The notes: a model not told the origin generated them from the sequence alone. A stretch of DNA of 64,000 nt from Candidatus Poribacteria bacterium (GCA_022825825.1 JAJDWA010000023.1:112136-176135); one strand, 5' to 3'. Counted from the stretch's first letter, positions 25,241-34,190 are shown. Numbers and translations are program-made.

Positions 25241-26590
25241 CTACTTTTCTAATTTGCGTGAGACAAATTCTTGTAATTCTTCTCGTACCGATTCCATCGG
25301 CACGCGTTCCATGACGGGTTCAAAAAATCCGTCAACAATCAGTTTTTCTGCTTGTGCGTAGGGAACACCACGACTCATCAAGTAGAATATTTGATCTGCA
25401 TCAATCGGACCTGCAGTTGCACCGTGCGTGCATCGGACCTCATGCGCTTCAATTTCTAATCCGGGCAAGGTATCGGCATGTGCGCGTTCACTGAGCAACA
25501 AATTATCATTTTTCTGATACGCATCGGTATAGTTTGCCGCAGGATACACATAGATATTGCCACCCCAAGCAGTTTGCGATCTATCCTTGAGAACAGTGCG
25601 GTATAGCAGATCGCTTGAGGTATGCGGTGAAACGTGTTCTTGTGCGGTGCTAACATCTAAATGTTGCCGCGCATCGGTAAATGCTAATCCCAACAGTTGC
25701 GCGTGCGCCCCGTTGCCTTCTAACATAACTGCTTGGTTTAGTTTACTTAAACGACTACCGAACGTAGCAGTAACCCAGCAGAGCTGCGCGTCTTTGCTAA
25801 TAACAGCGCGCTGTGAAGCGAAATTCCAGACCTGCCGATTCCAGTGTTGCACCTGTACATAAGTAACATTGGCATTCTGTCCGGCGAAAATCTCAACTGC
25901 GCCACAGTGTAAACCACCTGCATCCGGATGAGCAGACGCATTATCTTCCAAAATTACAATTTGACTATCCTCTTCAGCAATAAGGAGGACATGTGACATA
26001 TCCGCGTGCTGATCTTCGGAGAGTTTGATATAAACACGTAGCGGATCCTCTATCCTGACACCTTTCGGCACATGGAGAACATAACCACCCTGCCAAAACG
26101 CACCGTGAAGTGCATCAAACGCGTTACGACTGGCGATATTTCCACTTTTCAGGGTCGTCTCTAATGTGACTGCCTTTGTCATAAAGTAGTCACGAATGAG
26201 ATCACCCTGTTCCTTTAGTGCCGTGTGCAGATCAGCGAAATAGACATCCTTTTTTTCTAATTCAGGCGACAAGTAGGTGTGTTGAGGATTCCCATCAACT
26301 TGGACCAACACCCCTGCACCATCTTCTACTTCAGCCGATGTGCTGCCGTTCGCTTCGGCAGCGGGATGATAATTTTCAACTGCGAAACCACGAAGATGCC
26401 GCCGAGTTCGCCGCCAGTAATCCTGCGTCCGCATATCAACGGTACGCCGCCACGTATCATCTTCAGCGGTATGCGGCATTGGCAACGATTCGTAAAGCGA
26501 GTATGCCTCCAATCGTTTGTCGCGCATCCACTGCGGCTCATCCCGCGCTATCTTCTCAACAAAATCTTTTGAAAAATCACCTGTTTGCAA
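25241..26590 (-). CDS. sufD: SufD, Fe-S cluster assembly scaffold subunit
   Basis: The 449-residue protein has the SufB/SufD family structure: N-terminal helical part (EPQWMRDKRLEAYSLYESLP), beta-helix core with GGYVLHVPKGVRIEDPLRVY, HVLLIAEEDSQIVILEDNAS and VQVQHWNRQVWNF, and the end RCTHGATAGPIDADQIFYLM with SRGVPYAQAEKLIVDGFFEP. It pairs with SufB and SufC to build iron-sulfur clusters. The start appears to be TTG (26588-26590): GGAGAGG lies about eight bases upstream and no in-frame ATG precedes it. It begins 14 bases after the sufB stop. Confidence 0.92.
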   Translation of the reverse strand: MQTGDFSKDFVEKIARDEPQWMRDKRLEAYSLYESLPMPHTAEDDTWRRTVDMRTQDYWRRTRRHLRGFAVENYHPAAEANGSTSAEVEDGAGVLVQVDGNPQHTYLSPELEKKDVYFADLHTALKEQGDLIRDYFMTKAVTLETTLKSGNIASRNAFDALHGAFWQGGYVLHVPKGVRIEDPLRVYIKLSEDQHADMSHVLLIAEEDSQIVILEDNASAHPDAGGLHCGAVEIFAGQNANVTYVQVQHWNRQVWNFASQRAVISKDAQLCWVTATFGSRLSKLNQAVMLEGNGAHAQLLGLAFTDARQHLDVSTAQEHVSPHTSSDLLYRTVLKDRSQTAWGGNIYVYPAANYTDAYQKNDNLLLSERAHADTLPGLEIEAHEVRCTHGATAGPIDADQIFYLMSRGVPYAQAEKLIVDGFFEPVMERVPMESVREELQEFVSRKLEK

Positions 26591-26604
26591 TTCTGCATCC
26601 TCTC

Positions 26605-28023
26605 CTATCCGATTGAACCTTCCATCTGAAGTTGGATGAGACGGTTCATCTCAACAGCATATTCCATCGGGAGTTCTTTGACAAGCGGTTCAATGAACCC
26701 GTTGACAATCATAGTGGATGCCTCTTCTTCGGATAATCCACGGCTCATCAGGTAGAAAAGCTGCTCTTCACCGATTTTGCTGACGCGTGCTTCATGTTCA
26801 ATATTGGTATCGTTTTCATTAATTTCAATGACCGGATAGGTATCTGAACGTGAATCCTTATCAAGCAGAAGCGCATCACAAACGACGTGAGATTTACATC
26901 CTTTCGCGCCTTTTGCAACATCAACCCAACCCCGATAACTGGAACGTCCGCCATCTTTACTGATGGACTTTGACGTAATCTGTGAGGTAGTGTGTGGCGC
27001 GCAATGGTAGACTTTAGCACCCGCATCCTGATGTTGCCCTTTGCTTGCGAACGCAATGGAGAGGATTTCACCCCGCGCACCGGGTTCCATCATATAGACA
27101 CTCGGATACTTCATCGTCAGCTTACTGCCGAGATTACCATCAACCCACTCCATCTGTGCGTCTTGGTAAGCCATCGCACGTTTGGTGACGAGATTGTAGA
27201 CATTCCCCGCCCAATTCTGGATAGTTGTGTAGCGCACCCGCGAACCTTTCATGCAAATGATTTCAACGACAGCACTATGCAAGGATTCACTGCTGAATGT
27301 CGGTGCAGTGCAGCCTTCAACATAATGCACCTGCGAACCTTCGTCAGCGATGATGAGCGTGCGTTCAAATTGCCCCATGTTTTCGCTGTTGATTCGGAAA
27401 TATGCCTGCAAAGGATAATCAACCTTTACACCGGGCGGCACATAAATAAAACTACCACCACTCCAGACAGCACTGTTTAGTGCGGCGAATTGGTTATCCG
27501 CAGAAGGAATGATTGTTCCGAAGTATTTCTTCACAAGGTCAGGATACTCTTTGACAGCCGTATCCGTATCAACGAAAATGACACCAATTTTATCCAATTC
27601 TTCAACGAGGTTGTGATAGACGACCTCAGAATCGTATTGTGCGCCGACACCTGCAAGGAATTTCCGTTCCGCTTCCGGTATACCAAGGCGGTCAAAGGTA
27701 TTCTTGATGTCTTCCGGCACATCGTCCCAACTGCGTTCGCTTCGGTCAGATGCCTTAACATAATAATAGATGTCGTTAAAATCGAGCTGCGAAAGATCGC
27801 CACCCCATTTCGTCATCGGTTTCTGTTTAAAGATTTCGTAAGCTTCAAGCCTATACTGACGCATCCAATCCGGTTCCTCTTTGATGTCGCACATCTGATT
27901 GATGACCTCTTCGTCCAATCCTTTTCGGGATTTGAACGTCGGTTTAACATCATCGTGGAATCCGTATTGATAGTCTTTACTTATTCCAATTTCGTCAAGT
28001 TGTTGCGTTTCGGGGGTTGCCAT
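26605..28023 (-). CDS. sufB: SufB, Fe-S cluster assembly scaffold subunit
   Basis: The start is ATG 28021-28023 ([18 protein letters not shown]) with AAGGAGG upstream; 14 further codons are open but unsupported. The 472-residue product is highly typical: [52 protein letters not shown], the [11 protein letters not shown] site, [19 protein letters not shown] and the [20 protein letters not shown] end. SufB is the main scaffold on which the cluster is built in SufBC2D. Confidence 0.95.
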   Translation of the reverse strand: MATPETQQLDEIGISKDYQYGFHDDVKPTFKSRKGLDEEVINQMCDIKEEPDWMRQYRLEAYEIFKQKPMTKWGGDLSQLDFNDIYYYVKASDRSERSWDDVPEDIKNTFDRLGIPEAERKFLAGVGAQYDSEVVYHNLVEELDKIGVIFVDTDTAVKEYPDLVKKYFGTIIPSADNQFAALNSAVWSGGSFIYVPPGVKVDYPLQAYFRINSENMGQFERTLIIADEGSQVHYVEGCTAPTFSSESLHSAVVEIICMKGSRVRYTTIQNWAGNVYNLVTKRAMAYQDAQMEWVDGNLGSKLTMKYPSVYMMEPGARGEILSIAFASKGQHQDAGAKVYHCAPHTTSQITSKSISKDGGRSSYRGWVDVAKGAKGCKSHVVCDALLLDKDSRSDTYPVIEINENDTNIEHEARVSKIGEEQLFYLMSRGLSEEEASTMIVNGFIEPLVKELPMEYAVEMNRLIQLQMEGSIG

Positions 28024-28087
28024 TTTGTATTCCTCCTTCAGAATATTTATAGTTGTAATTTTCAAGGGGTAACGATTCGTTGTTGCT

Positions 28088-28489
28088 TCAGTCTTTCAAT
28101 ATTTCCTGTGTAAGCGTTTCAAATTGTTTTTTGACAAAACGCTCATTTCTGATTTTCCGCACGCCGGCAATTAATAGTGCTACTACAACTACCACTGTGA
28201 GCGCGATTAGTCCATAAAGGACATACTTTGCAGGTGGTATTTGCTTATCAACGTTTTCAAATTGATTGCCAACGATCTCATGTTTGCCTAACATCCCTGC
28301 AACATCTTTCTCTACATTCTGAATCCGAGCATCTAACGCGTCAATCTTTTGGTTAGTTATAGCACTTTCTTTCTTGATTTCTTCCTTGATAATCGATCGG
28401 ATTTTATTGAGATCAGTATCTGTTAACTCACCAAGAGCTGGCAATGTGATTATACAAAAGAGGACTGAGAAAAGAAAAACTGTTTTCAT
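28088..28489 (-). CDS. small exported/membrane protein with coiled coil and one TM helix
   Basis: The 133-residue protein has an N-terminal signal peptide ([20 protein letters not shown]), a charged helical or coiled-coil stretch (about 23-85), one strong TM helix ([20 protein letters not shown], about 89-109) and a basic cytoplasmic tail. No family is recognised. It sits between the VSR-like nuclease gene and sufB. The type of protein would fit a membrane-anchored adaptor, but nothing in the sequence proves a link with SUF. Confidence 0.7.
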   Translation of the reverse strand: MKTVFLFSVLFCIITLPALGELTDTDLNKIRSIIKEEIKKESAITNQKIDALDARIQNVEKDVAGMLGKHEIVGNQFENVDKQIPPAKYVLYGLIALTVVVVVALLIAGVRKIRNERFVKKQFETLTQEILKD

Positions 28490-28525
28490 CTTGGGTGAAT
28501 TATTAAAGGTGAACGTAAAACTACA

Positions 28526-29635
28526 TTATAGTGGTAATACTTTTCTTTTATTCAAAATATTGTTTATATCCTGCACTACATCATCGTGATTATCTGTTTC
28601 AGTTACTATTAATAATTTAACGCCATGCCTTTTGGAAAGATTTGCTTTCCTCTTGTCACGTTCAACTGTTTCGTAAAATGTTTCTTTTCCGCCAAAAAAC
28701 TCAACAGGCTCAAAATGCTGTCTGCCATGATATTCTACGGCAATTTTCCAATTAGGGAACCATATATCAAAATGCTGCCTGCCTAACCAAGTTGGTCTTC
28801 CATGTTGAATTACCTTTGTGTTAGAAAACTCAGCTTCTAGTCTACGAAATAGTGCTGTTTCCGATATCCAACCCTCACCAATCTGAGGGACTCCGGCAAT
28901 GCTTCTTGCTTTATTTTCTGATTCTTTTGATAACAATTTGACTGTATCTGATAGGTCAATTGTATCTGACAGGTCATATGCTGCATACAGGCACTCGATT
29001 TTAAATTGTAAATAAGGTTTTTCCTGAAGAGCAACACCACTGAACAAGGAATGTGAATATAAACGCTTGGCTTTTCTGTGAGTAAACCACTCTTCAAATA
29101 AAGAAAACCATTCCATATTTTCTTGAGCATACTCGTTGAAAGTATCTATGATACAGTCTCTGTACAAGGTTTGATTCTCGATTATAAATTGGTTCTTTCT
29201 ACCTCCAAACATACGTAATACGTCTATTGGATTAGCAGGCAGCCCAAGTTTCTTTTGAACATTAAGCCTCAGATTTGAAGCATGAGTCCTTTTTTTTACG
29301 ACCTCTTTAGGTTCAGTCTTATCTATATATTCTTCATACTTCTCAAGTCCAAGAAGACAGTCATAAGCCCAATGCAGACAATATTTAGATAACTTCTCTT
29401 CATGTTTATATATTTCTGATAGATAAATCAGGAACTCTGATAGCCGATCAAAACCATCCTCATTCCATCGTGATAGCAATTTATATATAAATGCAAATAC
29501 GTAACTTATATTACCATCAACATCTATATAATTCCCCTTATTAAGATTCGATTCCACCACTTTATAAAAAGATAGTTGATCGTGATCCATATCATCTTGT
29601 GATGGGAAGTACATATTAAACTTTGGGACTTTCAT
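28526..29635 (-). CDS. VSR/DUF559-like nuclease domain protein
   Basis: The C-terminal 100 residues have a VSR-type PD-(D/E)xK fold: GRQHFDIWFPNWKIAVEYHG with the Asp and the Glu of the active site, RQHFEPVEFFGGKETF, then ERDKRKANLSKRHGVKLLIV. The first 260 residues are helical with no known domain. I prefer ATG 29633-29635 (MKVPKFNMYFPSQDD, 369 residues); the frame continues to a TTG seven codons earlier. It lies between sufC and sufB, 28 bases after sufC, so transcription is shared. A DNA-cleaving role is inferred from the fold only. Confidence 0.72.
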   Translation of the reverse strand: MKVPKFNMYFPSQDDMDHDQLSFYKVVESNLNKGNYIDVDGNISYVFAFIYKLLSRWNEDGFDRLSEFLIYLSEIYKHEEKLSKYCLHWAYDCLLGLEKYEEYIDKTEPKEVVKKRTHASNLRLNVQKKLGLPANPIDVLRMFGGRKNQFIIENQTLYRDCIIDTFNEYAQENMEWFSLFEEWFTHRKAKRLYSHSLFSGVALQEKPYLQFKIECLYAAYDLSDTIDLSDTVKLLSKESENKARSIAGVPQIGEGWISETALFRRLEAEFSNTKVIQHGRPTWLGRQHFDIWFPNWKIAVEYHGRQHFEPVEFFGGKETFYETVERDKRKANLSKRHGVKLLIVTETDNHDDVVQDINNILNKRKVLPL

Positions 29636-29663
29636 AAATTTCTTAAGACCTAACAAAGTTTAG

Positions 29664-30455
29664 TTACTCAACAGCTTCAGCAATGCCGTGTTTTTCACGA
29701 ATCGGATCGTAGCCTTCTGCTTCTAACAACTGTGTAAGTTCCCATCCACCCGACTCAACAATCCTGCCATCAAGCAGTATATGCACAAACTGCGGACGAA
29801 TGTAGTCCAACAACCTCGGATAGTGCGTAATAATAAGGACACCGAGTTCAGGTCCAACCAAACTACTAACGCTTTCACCGACAATACGAACAGCGTCAAT
29901 ATCAAGTCCAGAGTCTGTTTCGTCAAGAATAGCGATTTTCGGTTCAAGCATTGCCATTTGTAAGATTTCAGCCCGTTTTTTCTCACCACCAGAGAATCCA
30001 TCGTTGAGGTATCGTCTTGCAAACGAATCGTCCACACCGAGTTGTGTCATCTTTTCGCGGAGTTCTTTGCGGAATTCCCGCATCGGAATCAGTTCGTTGT
30101 TTTCAGAACCGTTTGTTTCCGCAGAACGGACTGCACTGACAGCAATGCGTAGGAAATTCGCTAAACTCACACCCGGAATAGCAGTCGGGTATTGAAAAGC
30201 GAGGAAAAGTCCTAATTTTGCGCGTTCATTCGGTTCCAATTCCAGCACATCAACACCGTTAAAAATCACCTCACCAGAATCAATTTCGTACGAGGGGTGT
30301 CCCATCAATCCGTTTGCGAGTGTGCTTTTACCGGACCCATTTGGTCCCATCAGAGCATGCACCTCGCCCTGTTTGACAGTTAGATTTAATCCTTTAATAA
30401 TCGGATTTTCTTGCACGCTAATGTGTAAGTCTTTTATTATTAGGTCATTGCTCAT
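29664..30455 (-). CDS. sufC: SufC, Fe-S cluster assembly ATPase
   Basis: The 263-residue ABC ATPase has Walker A GPNGSGKST, Q-loop FQYPTAIPGVS, the signature SGGEKKRAE, Walker B IAILDETDSGLD and the switch His in ITHYPRLLDYI. DE-TDSGLD is characteristic of SufC. It powers the SufBC2D complex. Unusually it is separated from sufB by two unrelated genes. No strong ribosome-binding site precedes the ATG. Confidence 0.95.
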   Translation of the reverse strand: MSNDLIIKDLHISVQENPIIKGLNLTVKQGEVHALMGPNGSGKSTLANGLMGHPSYEIDSGEVIFNGVDVLELEPNERAKLGLFLAFQYPTAIPGVSLANFLRIAVSAVRSAETNGSENNELIPMREFRKELREKMTQLGVDDSFARRYLNDGFSGGEKKRAEILQMAMLEPKIAILDETDSGLDIDAVRIVGESVSSLVGPELGVLIITHYPRLLDYIRPQFVHILLDGRIVESGGWELTQLLEAEGYDPIREKHGIAEAVE

Positions 30456-30495
30456 TTATTGACTTCGGACTCCTTATTTGTTGTTGTTAATCGAT

Positions 30496-30867
30496 TTAAT
30501 TTTCCGCCACATGTGCTGGTGTGTTTTGCCCCTCTAACGCATCGGTATACGTGTCAGGGGTACGGTTTTCAAGTTTTATTGGTTGAATTGAGAGCTGATA
30601 TCCAAGTGCCTCAAGAACAGTTCCGAGTGCGTCAATCAAAGGGACATCCTCATTAGAGATCATTTTTGAAAGAATTTGTGGGTCCATATCTACCTGCTTT
30701 GCAAGTTCAGAAACACCGCCTTGCGCTTCAACGACGGTTCGGATTGATCTATGAACTGCAGCTGGATTTTTGTAGATTTGGTAGTCTTCAAGGATTGCTT
30801 GTAAATAGGCAATTGAGCTTTTCTGGTCGGCAATCTGTTCAATAAGACATTCACGCCATGTTCTCAT
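30496..30867 (-). CDS. HTH antitoxin-like regulator (addiction-module antidote type)
   Basis: The 123-residue protein has a helix-turn-helix of the XRE/HigA-like antidote group: IRTVVEAQGGVSELAKQV, then DMDPQILSKMISNEDVPLID and ALGTVLEALGYQLSI. The N-terminal WRECLIEQI...AYLQAILEDY stretch resembles the helix that opens proteins of the HP0895/HI1420 antidote type. No toxin gene is beside it (moaA upstream, sufC downstream), so it is an orphan antitoxin or a regulator. It could control the downstream SUF run by position, which is speculative. Confidence 0.72.
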   Translation of the reverse strand: MRTWRECLIEQIADQKSSIAYLQAILEDYQIYKNPAAVHRSIRTVVEAQGGVSELAKQVDMDPQILSKMISNEDVPLIDALGTVLEALGYQLSIQPIKLENRTPDTYTDALEGQNTPAHVAEN

Positions 30868-30885
30868 TTTTATATGAATTCCTAT

Positions 30886-31881
30886 TTATCCGCCAATCCT
30901 TGACATATTTCGCTCAGGTTTTATAAAGTCTGCAGCATTAATTTTATGTCCCGCCTCTTTTTTCGCAACTGCATCAATTATGAGTTGTTCAATCACTTCA
31001 TCGTCAGCACCTTCGCGTAATGGCGTGAGTAGGTCAGTTTCTGTTATTGAGAACAAACACGTTCGAAACTTCCCATCAGCAGTGAGACGGATACGGTTGC
31101 AGCTTTCACAGAACGGTTCACTTACAGAAGGTATAACGCCAAGCTCAGTGCCATTATCAGCAAAGCGAAAACGTTGTGCCGTATCGCTCTTTGAATCCCC
31201 GTTTAGCGTCATTCGCTCCAGTGGATAAACATTACTAATTTTATCAATAATCTCTTTGCCGGGGATGAACATGTTGCGTCCCCAAATATCATCGGCATCA
31301 AGCGGCATAAACTCTATGAAACGCAGCTGATAACTGTTTTCGCGTGCAAAGGTGGCTAAATCTACGATTTCATCATCAGTAAATCCACGCATTGCAACGG
31401 CATTCACTTTAATCGGATTAAACCCGCATTCGTGTGCAGTTTTAAGCCCTTTCAGCACACGCGAGAGAACTTTGCGTCGCGTCATCTGCTCAAACTTCTC
31501 TTCGTTGAGTGTGTCTAAACTAACGTTGATACGTCTCAGTCCAGCATCGTAAAGTGCCTGTGCTTGGGTGATGAGTCCGATGCCGTTAGTTGTCAAACTG
31601 ATGTCTTTCAACGCATCTATCTGCCCAAGTTGTTCAATGAGGTGCGGCACTCCGGGACGTACAAGCGGTTCGCCTCCCGTAATCCGAATTTTGTTAACCC
31701 CTAACCCAACAAAGATACGTGTAAAATGCAAAATCTCGTCGTACGTCATCAGTGCAGAATCTGGCATAAATACCATGTCTTCAGGCATACAGTAGATACA
31801 CCGAAAGTTACATACATCTGTGACGGAGATTCTGAGGTTCGTATGGACACGTCCAAAACTGTCGAGTAGTTGCTGTTTCAT
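30886..31881 (-). CDS. moaA: GTP 3',8-cyclase MoaA
   Basis: The 331-residue radical SAM enzyme has the N-terminal cluster motif CNFRCIYCM (C-x3-C-x2-C), SAM-binding KIRITGGEPL, and the C-terminal cluster CESCNRIRLTADGKFRTC (C-x2-C-x13-C), and ends in Gly-Gly as MoaA does. It makes the cyclic precursor of molybdopterin together with MoaC. It needs two [4Fe-4S] clusters and so is a natural client of the neighbouring SUF system. It is 18 bases before the HTH gene on the same strand. Confidence 0.94.
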   Translation of the reverse strand: MKQQLLDSFGRVHTNLRISVTDVCNFRCIYCMPEDMVFMPDSALMTYDEILHFTRIFVGLGVNKIRITGGEPLVRPGVPHLIEQLGQIDALKDISLTTNGIGLITQAQALYDAGLRRINVSLDTLNEEKFEQMTRRKVLSRVLKGLKTAHECGFNPIKVNAVAMRGFTDDEIVDLATFARENSYQLRFIEFMPLDADDIWGRNMFIPGKEIIDKISNVYPLERMTLNGDSKSDTAQRFRFADNGTELGVIPSVSEPFCESCNRIRLTADGKFRTCLFSITETDLLTPLREGADDEVIEQLIIDAVAKKEAGHKINAADFIKPERNMSRIGG

Positions 31882-31924
31882 CGTTAAATAGACCGATTTG
31901 ATTTTTTAATAGTATAGCATATTG

Positions 31925-32299
31925 TTATCTGGTTTGCAAGTGTTTTTTATAGTAAATACTATAAAAAAGATTTTGGGTGTTTTTTTGCCAATTTATAGGT
32001 ATCAATTTAAGCATATTAAGTCTGTAATCAATAAATCGGGCGGAAAGCACCGGATTGACACCTTTCTCCTGCCATCTCATAGCAGCTTGTGGACACGCAC
32101 TCTCAATCACGCCACTGCCGATTTGATACCATGTCGTATGGCTCACTTCTATACCCTGACGCGATAACTCCTCTGCAGATTCTCTAAAATCAAGATGCAT
32201 CATCAAACGACACATCATCTCTGCCACACGCCGCGTGTATTTATAGTAATCATTCGTATCCTCTCCTATATGGAAAAGTTTATTAGGTAAGGATACCAT
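31925..32299 (-). pseudogene. decayed ISKra4-type transposase
   Basis: The open frame of 124 codons joins two parts of an ISKra4-family transposase. MMCRLMMHLDFRESAEELSR and GIEVSHTTWYQ come from the N-terminal half, and IGSGVIESACPQAAMRWQE from the C-terminal half. The catalytic core between them is missing, and after IESAC the usual KH-x6-R-x-K stretch is gone. It cannot be active. The 3' end runs into a perfect palindrome at 31943-31968. It marks an old insertion between moaA and the moeB cassette. Confidence 0.72.
31943..31968. terminator. perfect 11-bp palindrome flanked by T and A runs
   Basis: TTTTTTATAGT, loop AAAT, ACTATAAAAAA. The stem is perfect. The T and A runs are part of it, so it is not a typical GC-rich terminator, though it could end transcription in either direction. 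The TATAGT/ACTATA ends match the ends of the MITE-like repeats at 40.9 and 58.5 kb, so it may instead be a collapsed mobile-element remnant. Confidence 0.45.
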
Positions 32300-32372
32300 T
32301 TTTATAAATACTTTTCAAACTCCCATTCAATTCATGCAAAAAAACTTTACACACCCGCTATTTGTATTAAGT

Positions 32373-32401
32373 TTGACTTTTATCTCAAATTAAAGTATAA
32401 T
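32373..32401 (+). promoter_or_regulatory. strong sigma70-type promoter for the moeB cassette
   Basis: TTGACT (32373-32378) and a perfect TATAAT (32396-32401) are separated by 17 bases, 31 bases before the ATG at 32433. The leader would be about 25 bases long. Confidence 0.75.
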
Positions 32402-32432
32402 ACATTTCACTATTCTCAATTTAGGAAAAAAG

Positions 32433-32678
32433 ATGGCAACGATTGTAAAACACAATGCAACAGGCAAGAATTACTGTTTACTCGGTACAGGATTTGGTGT
32501 CTACCAATCTGCGAAACCGAACATGTTTTTGGGAAATTGGTTGGCAGATGTAGATGAAGGTCAATACGCAATGGCATGCGTCTGTGATAGCACAGGTAAA
32601 ATTAGCTGGATACAAGTCGAAGACGTTACAGTTGTTAGTATTGATGGACAGGACATCGGTGGACTACCGCTCGCGTAA
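32433..32678 (+). CDS. small conserved hypothetical protein
   Basis: The 81-residue protein (MATIVKHNATGKNYCLLGTG...) is not a family I can name. It looks like a compact beta-rich domain, with GFGVYQSAK, WLADVDEGQY, a Cys-x-Cys (MACVCDSTGKI) and SWIQVEDVTVVSIDG; no signal or TM. It lies directly behind a strong promoter and 80 bases before the next gene. The first 17 bases after the start (positions 32438-32454) recur at 34366-34382 next to the tandem duplication. Confidence 0.75.
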   Translation: MATIVKHNATGKNYCLLGTGFGVYQSAKPNMFLGNWLADVDEGQYAMACVCDSTGKISWIQVEDVTVVSIDGQDIGGLPLA

Positions 32679-32758
32679 CTGAAGCAAATTCTAAATTCCT
32701 AAGAGGAGGGCAATCTCTCCAACCGTTTTTCTACTCACGAAAGGAAACTTTTCATCGA

Positions 32759-33337
32759 ATGGATTTACAGCAAATTAATATTAAGGTTTTTACAACTGAA
32801 AATAGCACGGTCAACTACACTAACTTCATCAAAGTTTTCAATCGCTGGATGGAGGAGGCTGATTCTGAAGATTACTTGAACTATGCCGACTATTCACACG
32901 TTGATGCGGGACCGGGTGTGCTATTGATTTTGAAACAAGCTAACTATAGCATTGACAATGCCTATCATCAACATGGATTTCTCTACAACAGAAAGCATGA
33001 TGTAGAAGGTGATAACAGCGAAAAGATTCGTCAAGCACTCACTGAGACGCTTTCCAAATGCGAACTACTTGAAGCATCGGAAGAATTGGAAAATGCTATC
33101 CATTTCAACGGCGGAGACATTCTGTTTATGATAAACAACCGCCATATTGCACCGAATACAGCAGAGACAGCAGATGCGATTCAAGCAGACCTTGAACCTG
33201 TACTGAAACAGATGTACGGCGGTGATAACTTCACAATAGAACGTACCTCTGAGGATGCTCGCGAACGTTTTGCCGTACGAATCTCCGCGAATTCAGATAA
33301 ACCGATTTCAGAACTCCTCTCCAATCTCGGAGGATAA
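32759..33337 (+). CDS. conserved hypothetical protein ending in Leu-Gly-Gly
   Basis: The 192-residue cytosolic protein has conserved-looking blocks HVDAGPGVLLILKQANYSID, LYNRKHDVEG, AIHFNGGDILFMINNRHIAP. I recall similar uncharacterised proteins in cyanobacteria and planctomycetes but cannot give a function. It ends SELLSNLGG-stop, one base before the ATG of the MoeB-like E1 gene. A C-terminal Gly-Gly beside an E1-like adenylyltransferase recalls MoaD/ThiS-type modifiers. However, the two Gly codons (GGA GGA) also form the moeB ribosome-binding site, so the Gly-Gly may be accidental. Confidence 0.8.
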   Translation: MDLQQINIKVFTTENSTVNYTNFIKVFNRWMEEADSEDYLNYADYSHVDAGPGVLLILKQANYSIDNAYHQHGFLYNRKHDVEGDNSEKIRQALTETLSKCELLEASEELENAIHFNGGDILFMINNRHIAPNTAETADAIQADLEPVLKQMYGGDNFTIERTSEDARERFAVRISANSDKPISELLSNLGG

Positions 33338-33338
33338 G

Positions 33339-34145
33339 ATGCTTAACTTTACGAATGAACAGATTGAGCGGTATAGCCGACATATTATCCTCAAAGAGGT
33401 CGGCGGGATGGGGCAGACGAAGCTGCTTGAGTCGAAAGTACTGCTGATCGGTGCGGGAGGACTCGGTTCACCTATAGGCGTTTACCTTGCAGCGGCGGGG
33501 GTTGGCACGCTCGGCATTATTGATGACGACGTGGTTGACCTCAGCAATTTGCAACGCCAGATTCTACACGGCACAAGTGATATTGGTATCCCAAAAACGA
33601 AATCTGCAGAAGCCACTATTGCAGAGATGAACCCAGATGTCAAGGTGATCCCTCACAACGAACGCATCAATTCGGAAAACGTTTTTGAGATACTGGAACA
33701 GTATGATCTGATTGTGGACGGGTGCGACAACTTTCCAACGCGCTATCTGCTCAACGACGCGTGTGTTATGCTTGGCAAACCGATTGTGCACGGCAGCATC
33801 TTTCAATTTGAGGGACAAACAACCGTGCTTTATCCAGGTAAGGGCCCGTGTTATAGATGCATCTTTCCTGAACCGCCACCGCAAGGCATGGCACCGAGTT
33901 GCCAAGAGGCTGGTGTCTTTGGCGTTCTCCCCGGTATTATCGGTACGATTCAAGCTGTTGAAGCGATTAAAGTCCTTTTAGACATTGGTGAACCTTTGAT
34001 TGGAACCCTTCTCCTTTTCAACGCGCTCACAATGGATTTCAAACGGCTAAAACTCCGTCAAGACGAAAACTGCCCAATGTGTGGTAAAAATCCTACTATT
34101 ACAGAACTGATTGATTATGAGGAATTTTGTGAAGTGCGGTGGTAA
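33339..34145 (+). CDS. moeB: MoeB/ThiF-type E1-like adenylyltransferase
   Basis: The start ATG 33339 has GGAGG six bases upstream; the longer open frame overlaps the previous gene. The 268-residue protein has RYSRHIILKEVGGMGQ, the ATP loop GAGGLGSP, IIDDDVVDLSNLQRQ, the thiol Cys in APSCQEAGVFGVLPGIIG, and zinc pairs CYRC and CPMC. It lacks the C-terminal rhodanese domain of MOCS3-type enzymes. It would adenylate the C-terminal Gly of a MoaD/ThiS/ubiquitin-like protein; with moaA nearby, molybdopterin synthesis is the likeliest use, but no moaD or moaE gene is present here. Confidence 0.88.
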   Translation: MLNFTNEQIERYSRHIILKEVGGMGQTKLLESKVLLIGAGGLGSPIGVYLAAAGVGTLGIIDDDVVDLSNLQRQILHGTSDIGIPKTKSAEATIAEMNPDVKVIPHNERINSENVFEILEQYDLIVDGCDNFPTRYLLNDACVMLGKPIVHGSIFQFEGQTTVLYPGKGPCYRCIFPEPPPQGMAPSCQEAGVFGVLPGIIGTIQAVEAIKVLLDIGEPLIGTLLLFNALTMDFKRLKLRQDENCPMCGKNPTITELIDYEEFCEVRW

Positions 34146-34149
34146 GTGC
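34057..34149 (+). repeat. tandem duplication, copy 1 (3' end of moeB)
   Basis: These 93 bases, the end of moeB plus five bases, recur at 34385-34477 with three differences. Copies are exactly 328 bases apart. Confidence 0.95.
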
Positions 34150-34190
34150 AGATACCAATTGGTTTTTCCGACATTGAAAAGGAGTAAAAC

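Noticed and set aside
27490..28113. Plus-strand open frame of 207 codons opposite sufB
   Set aside because: It is a mirror of the conserved sufB reading frame with no recognisable domain.
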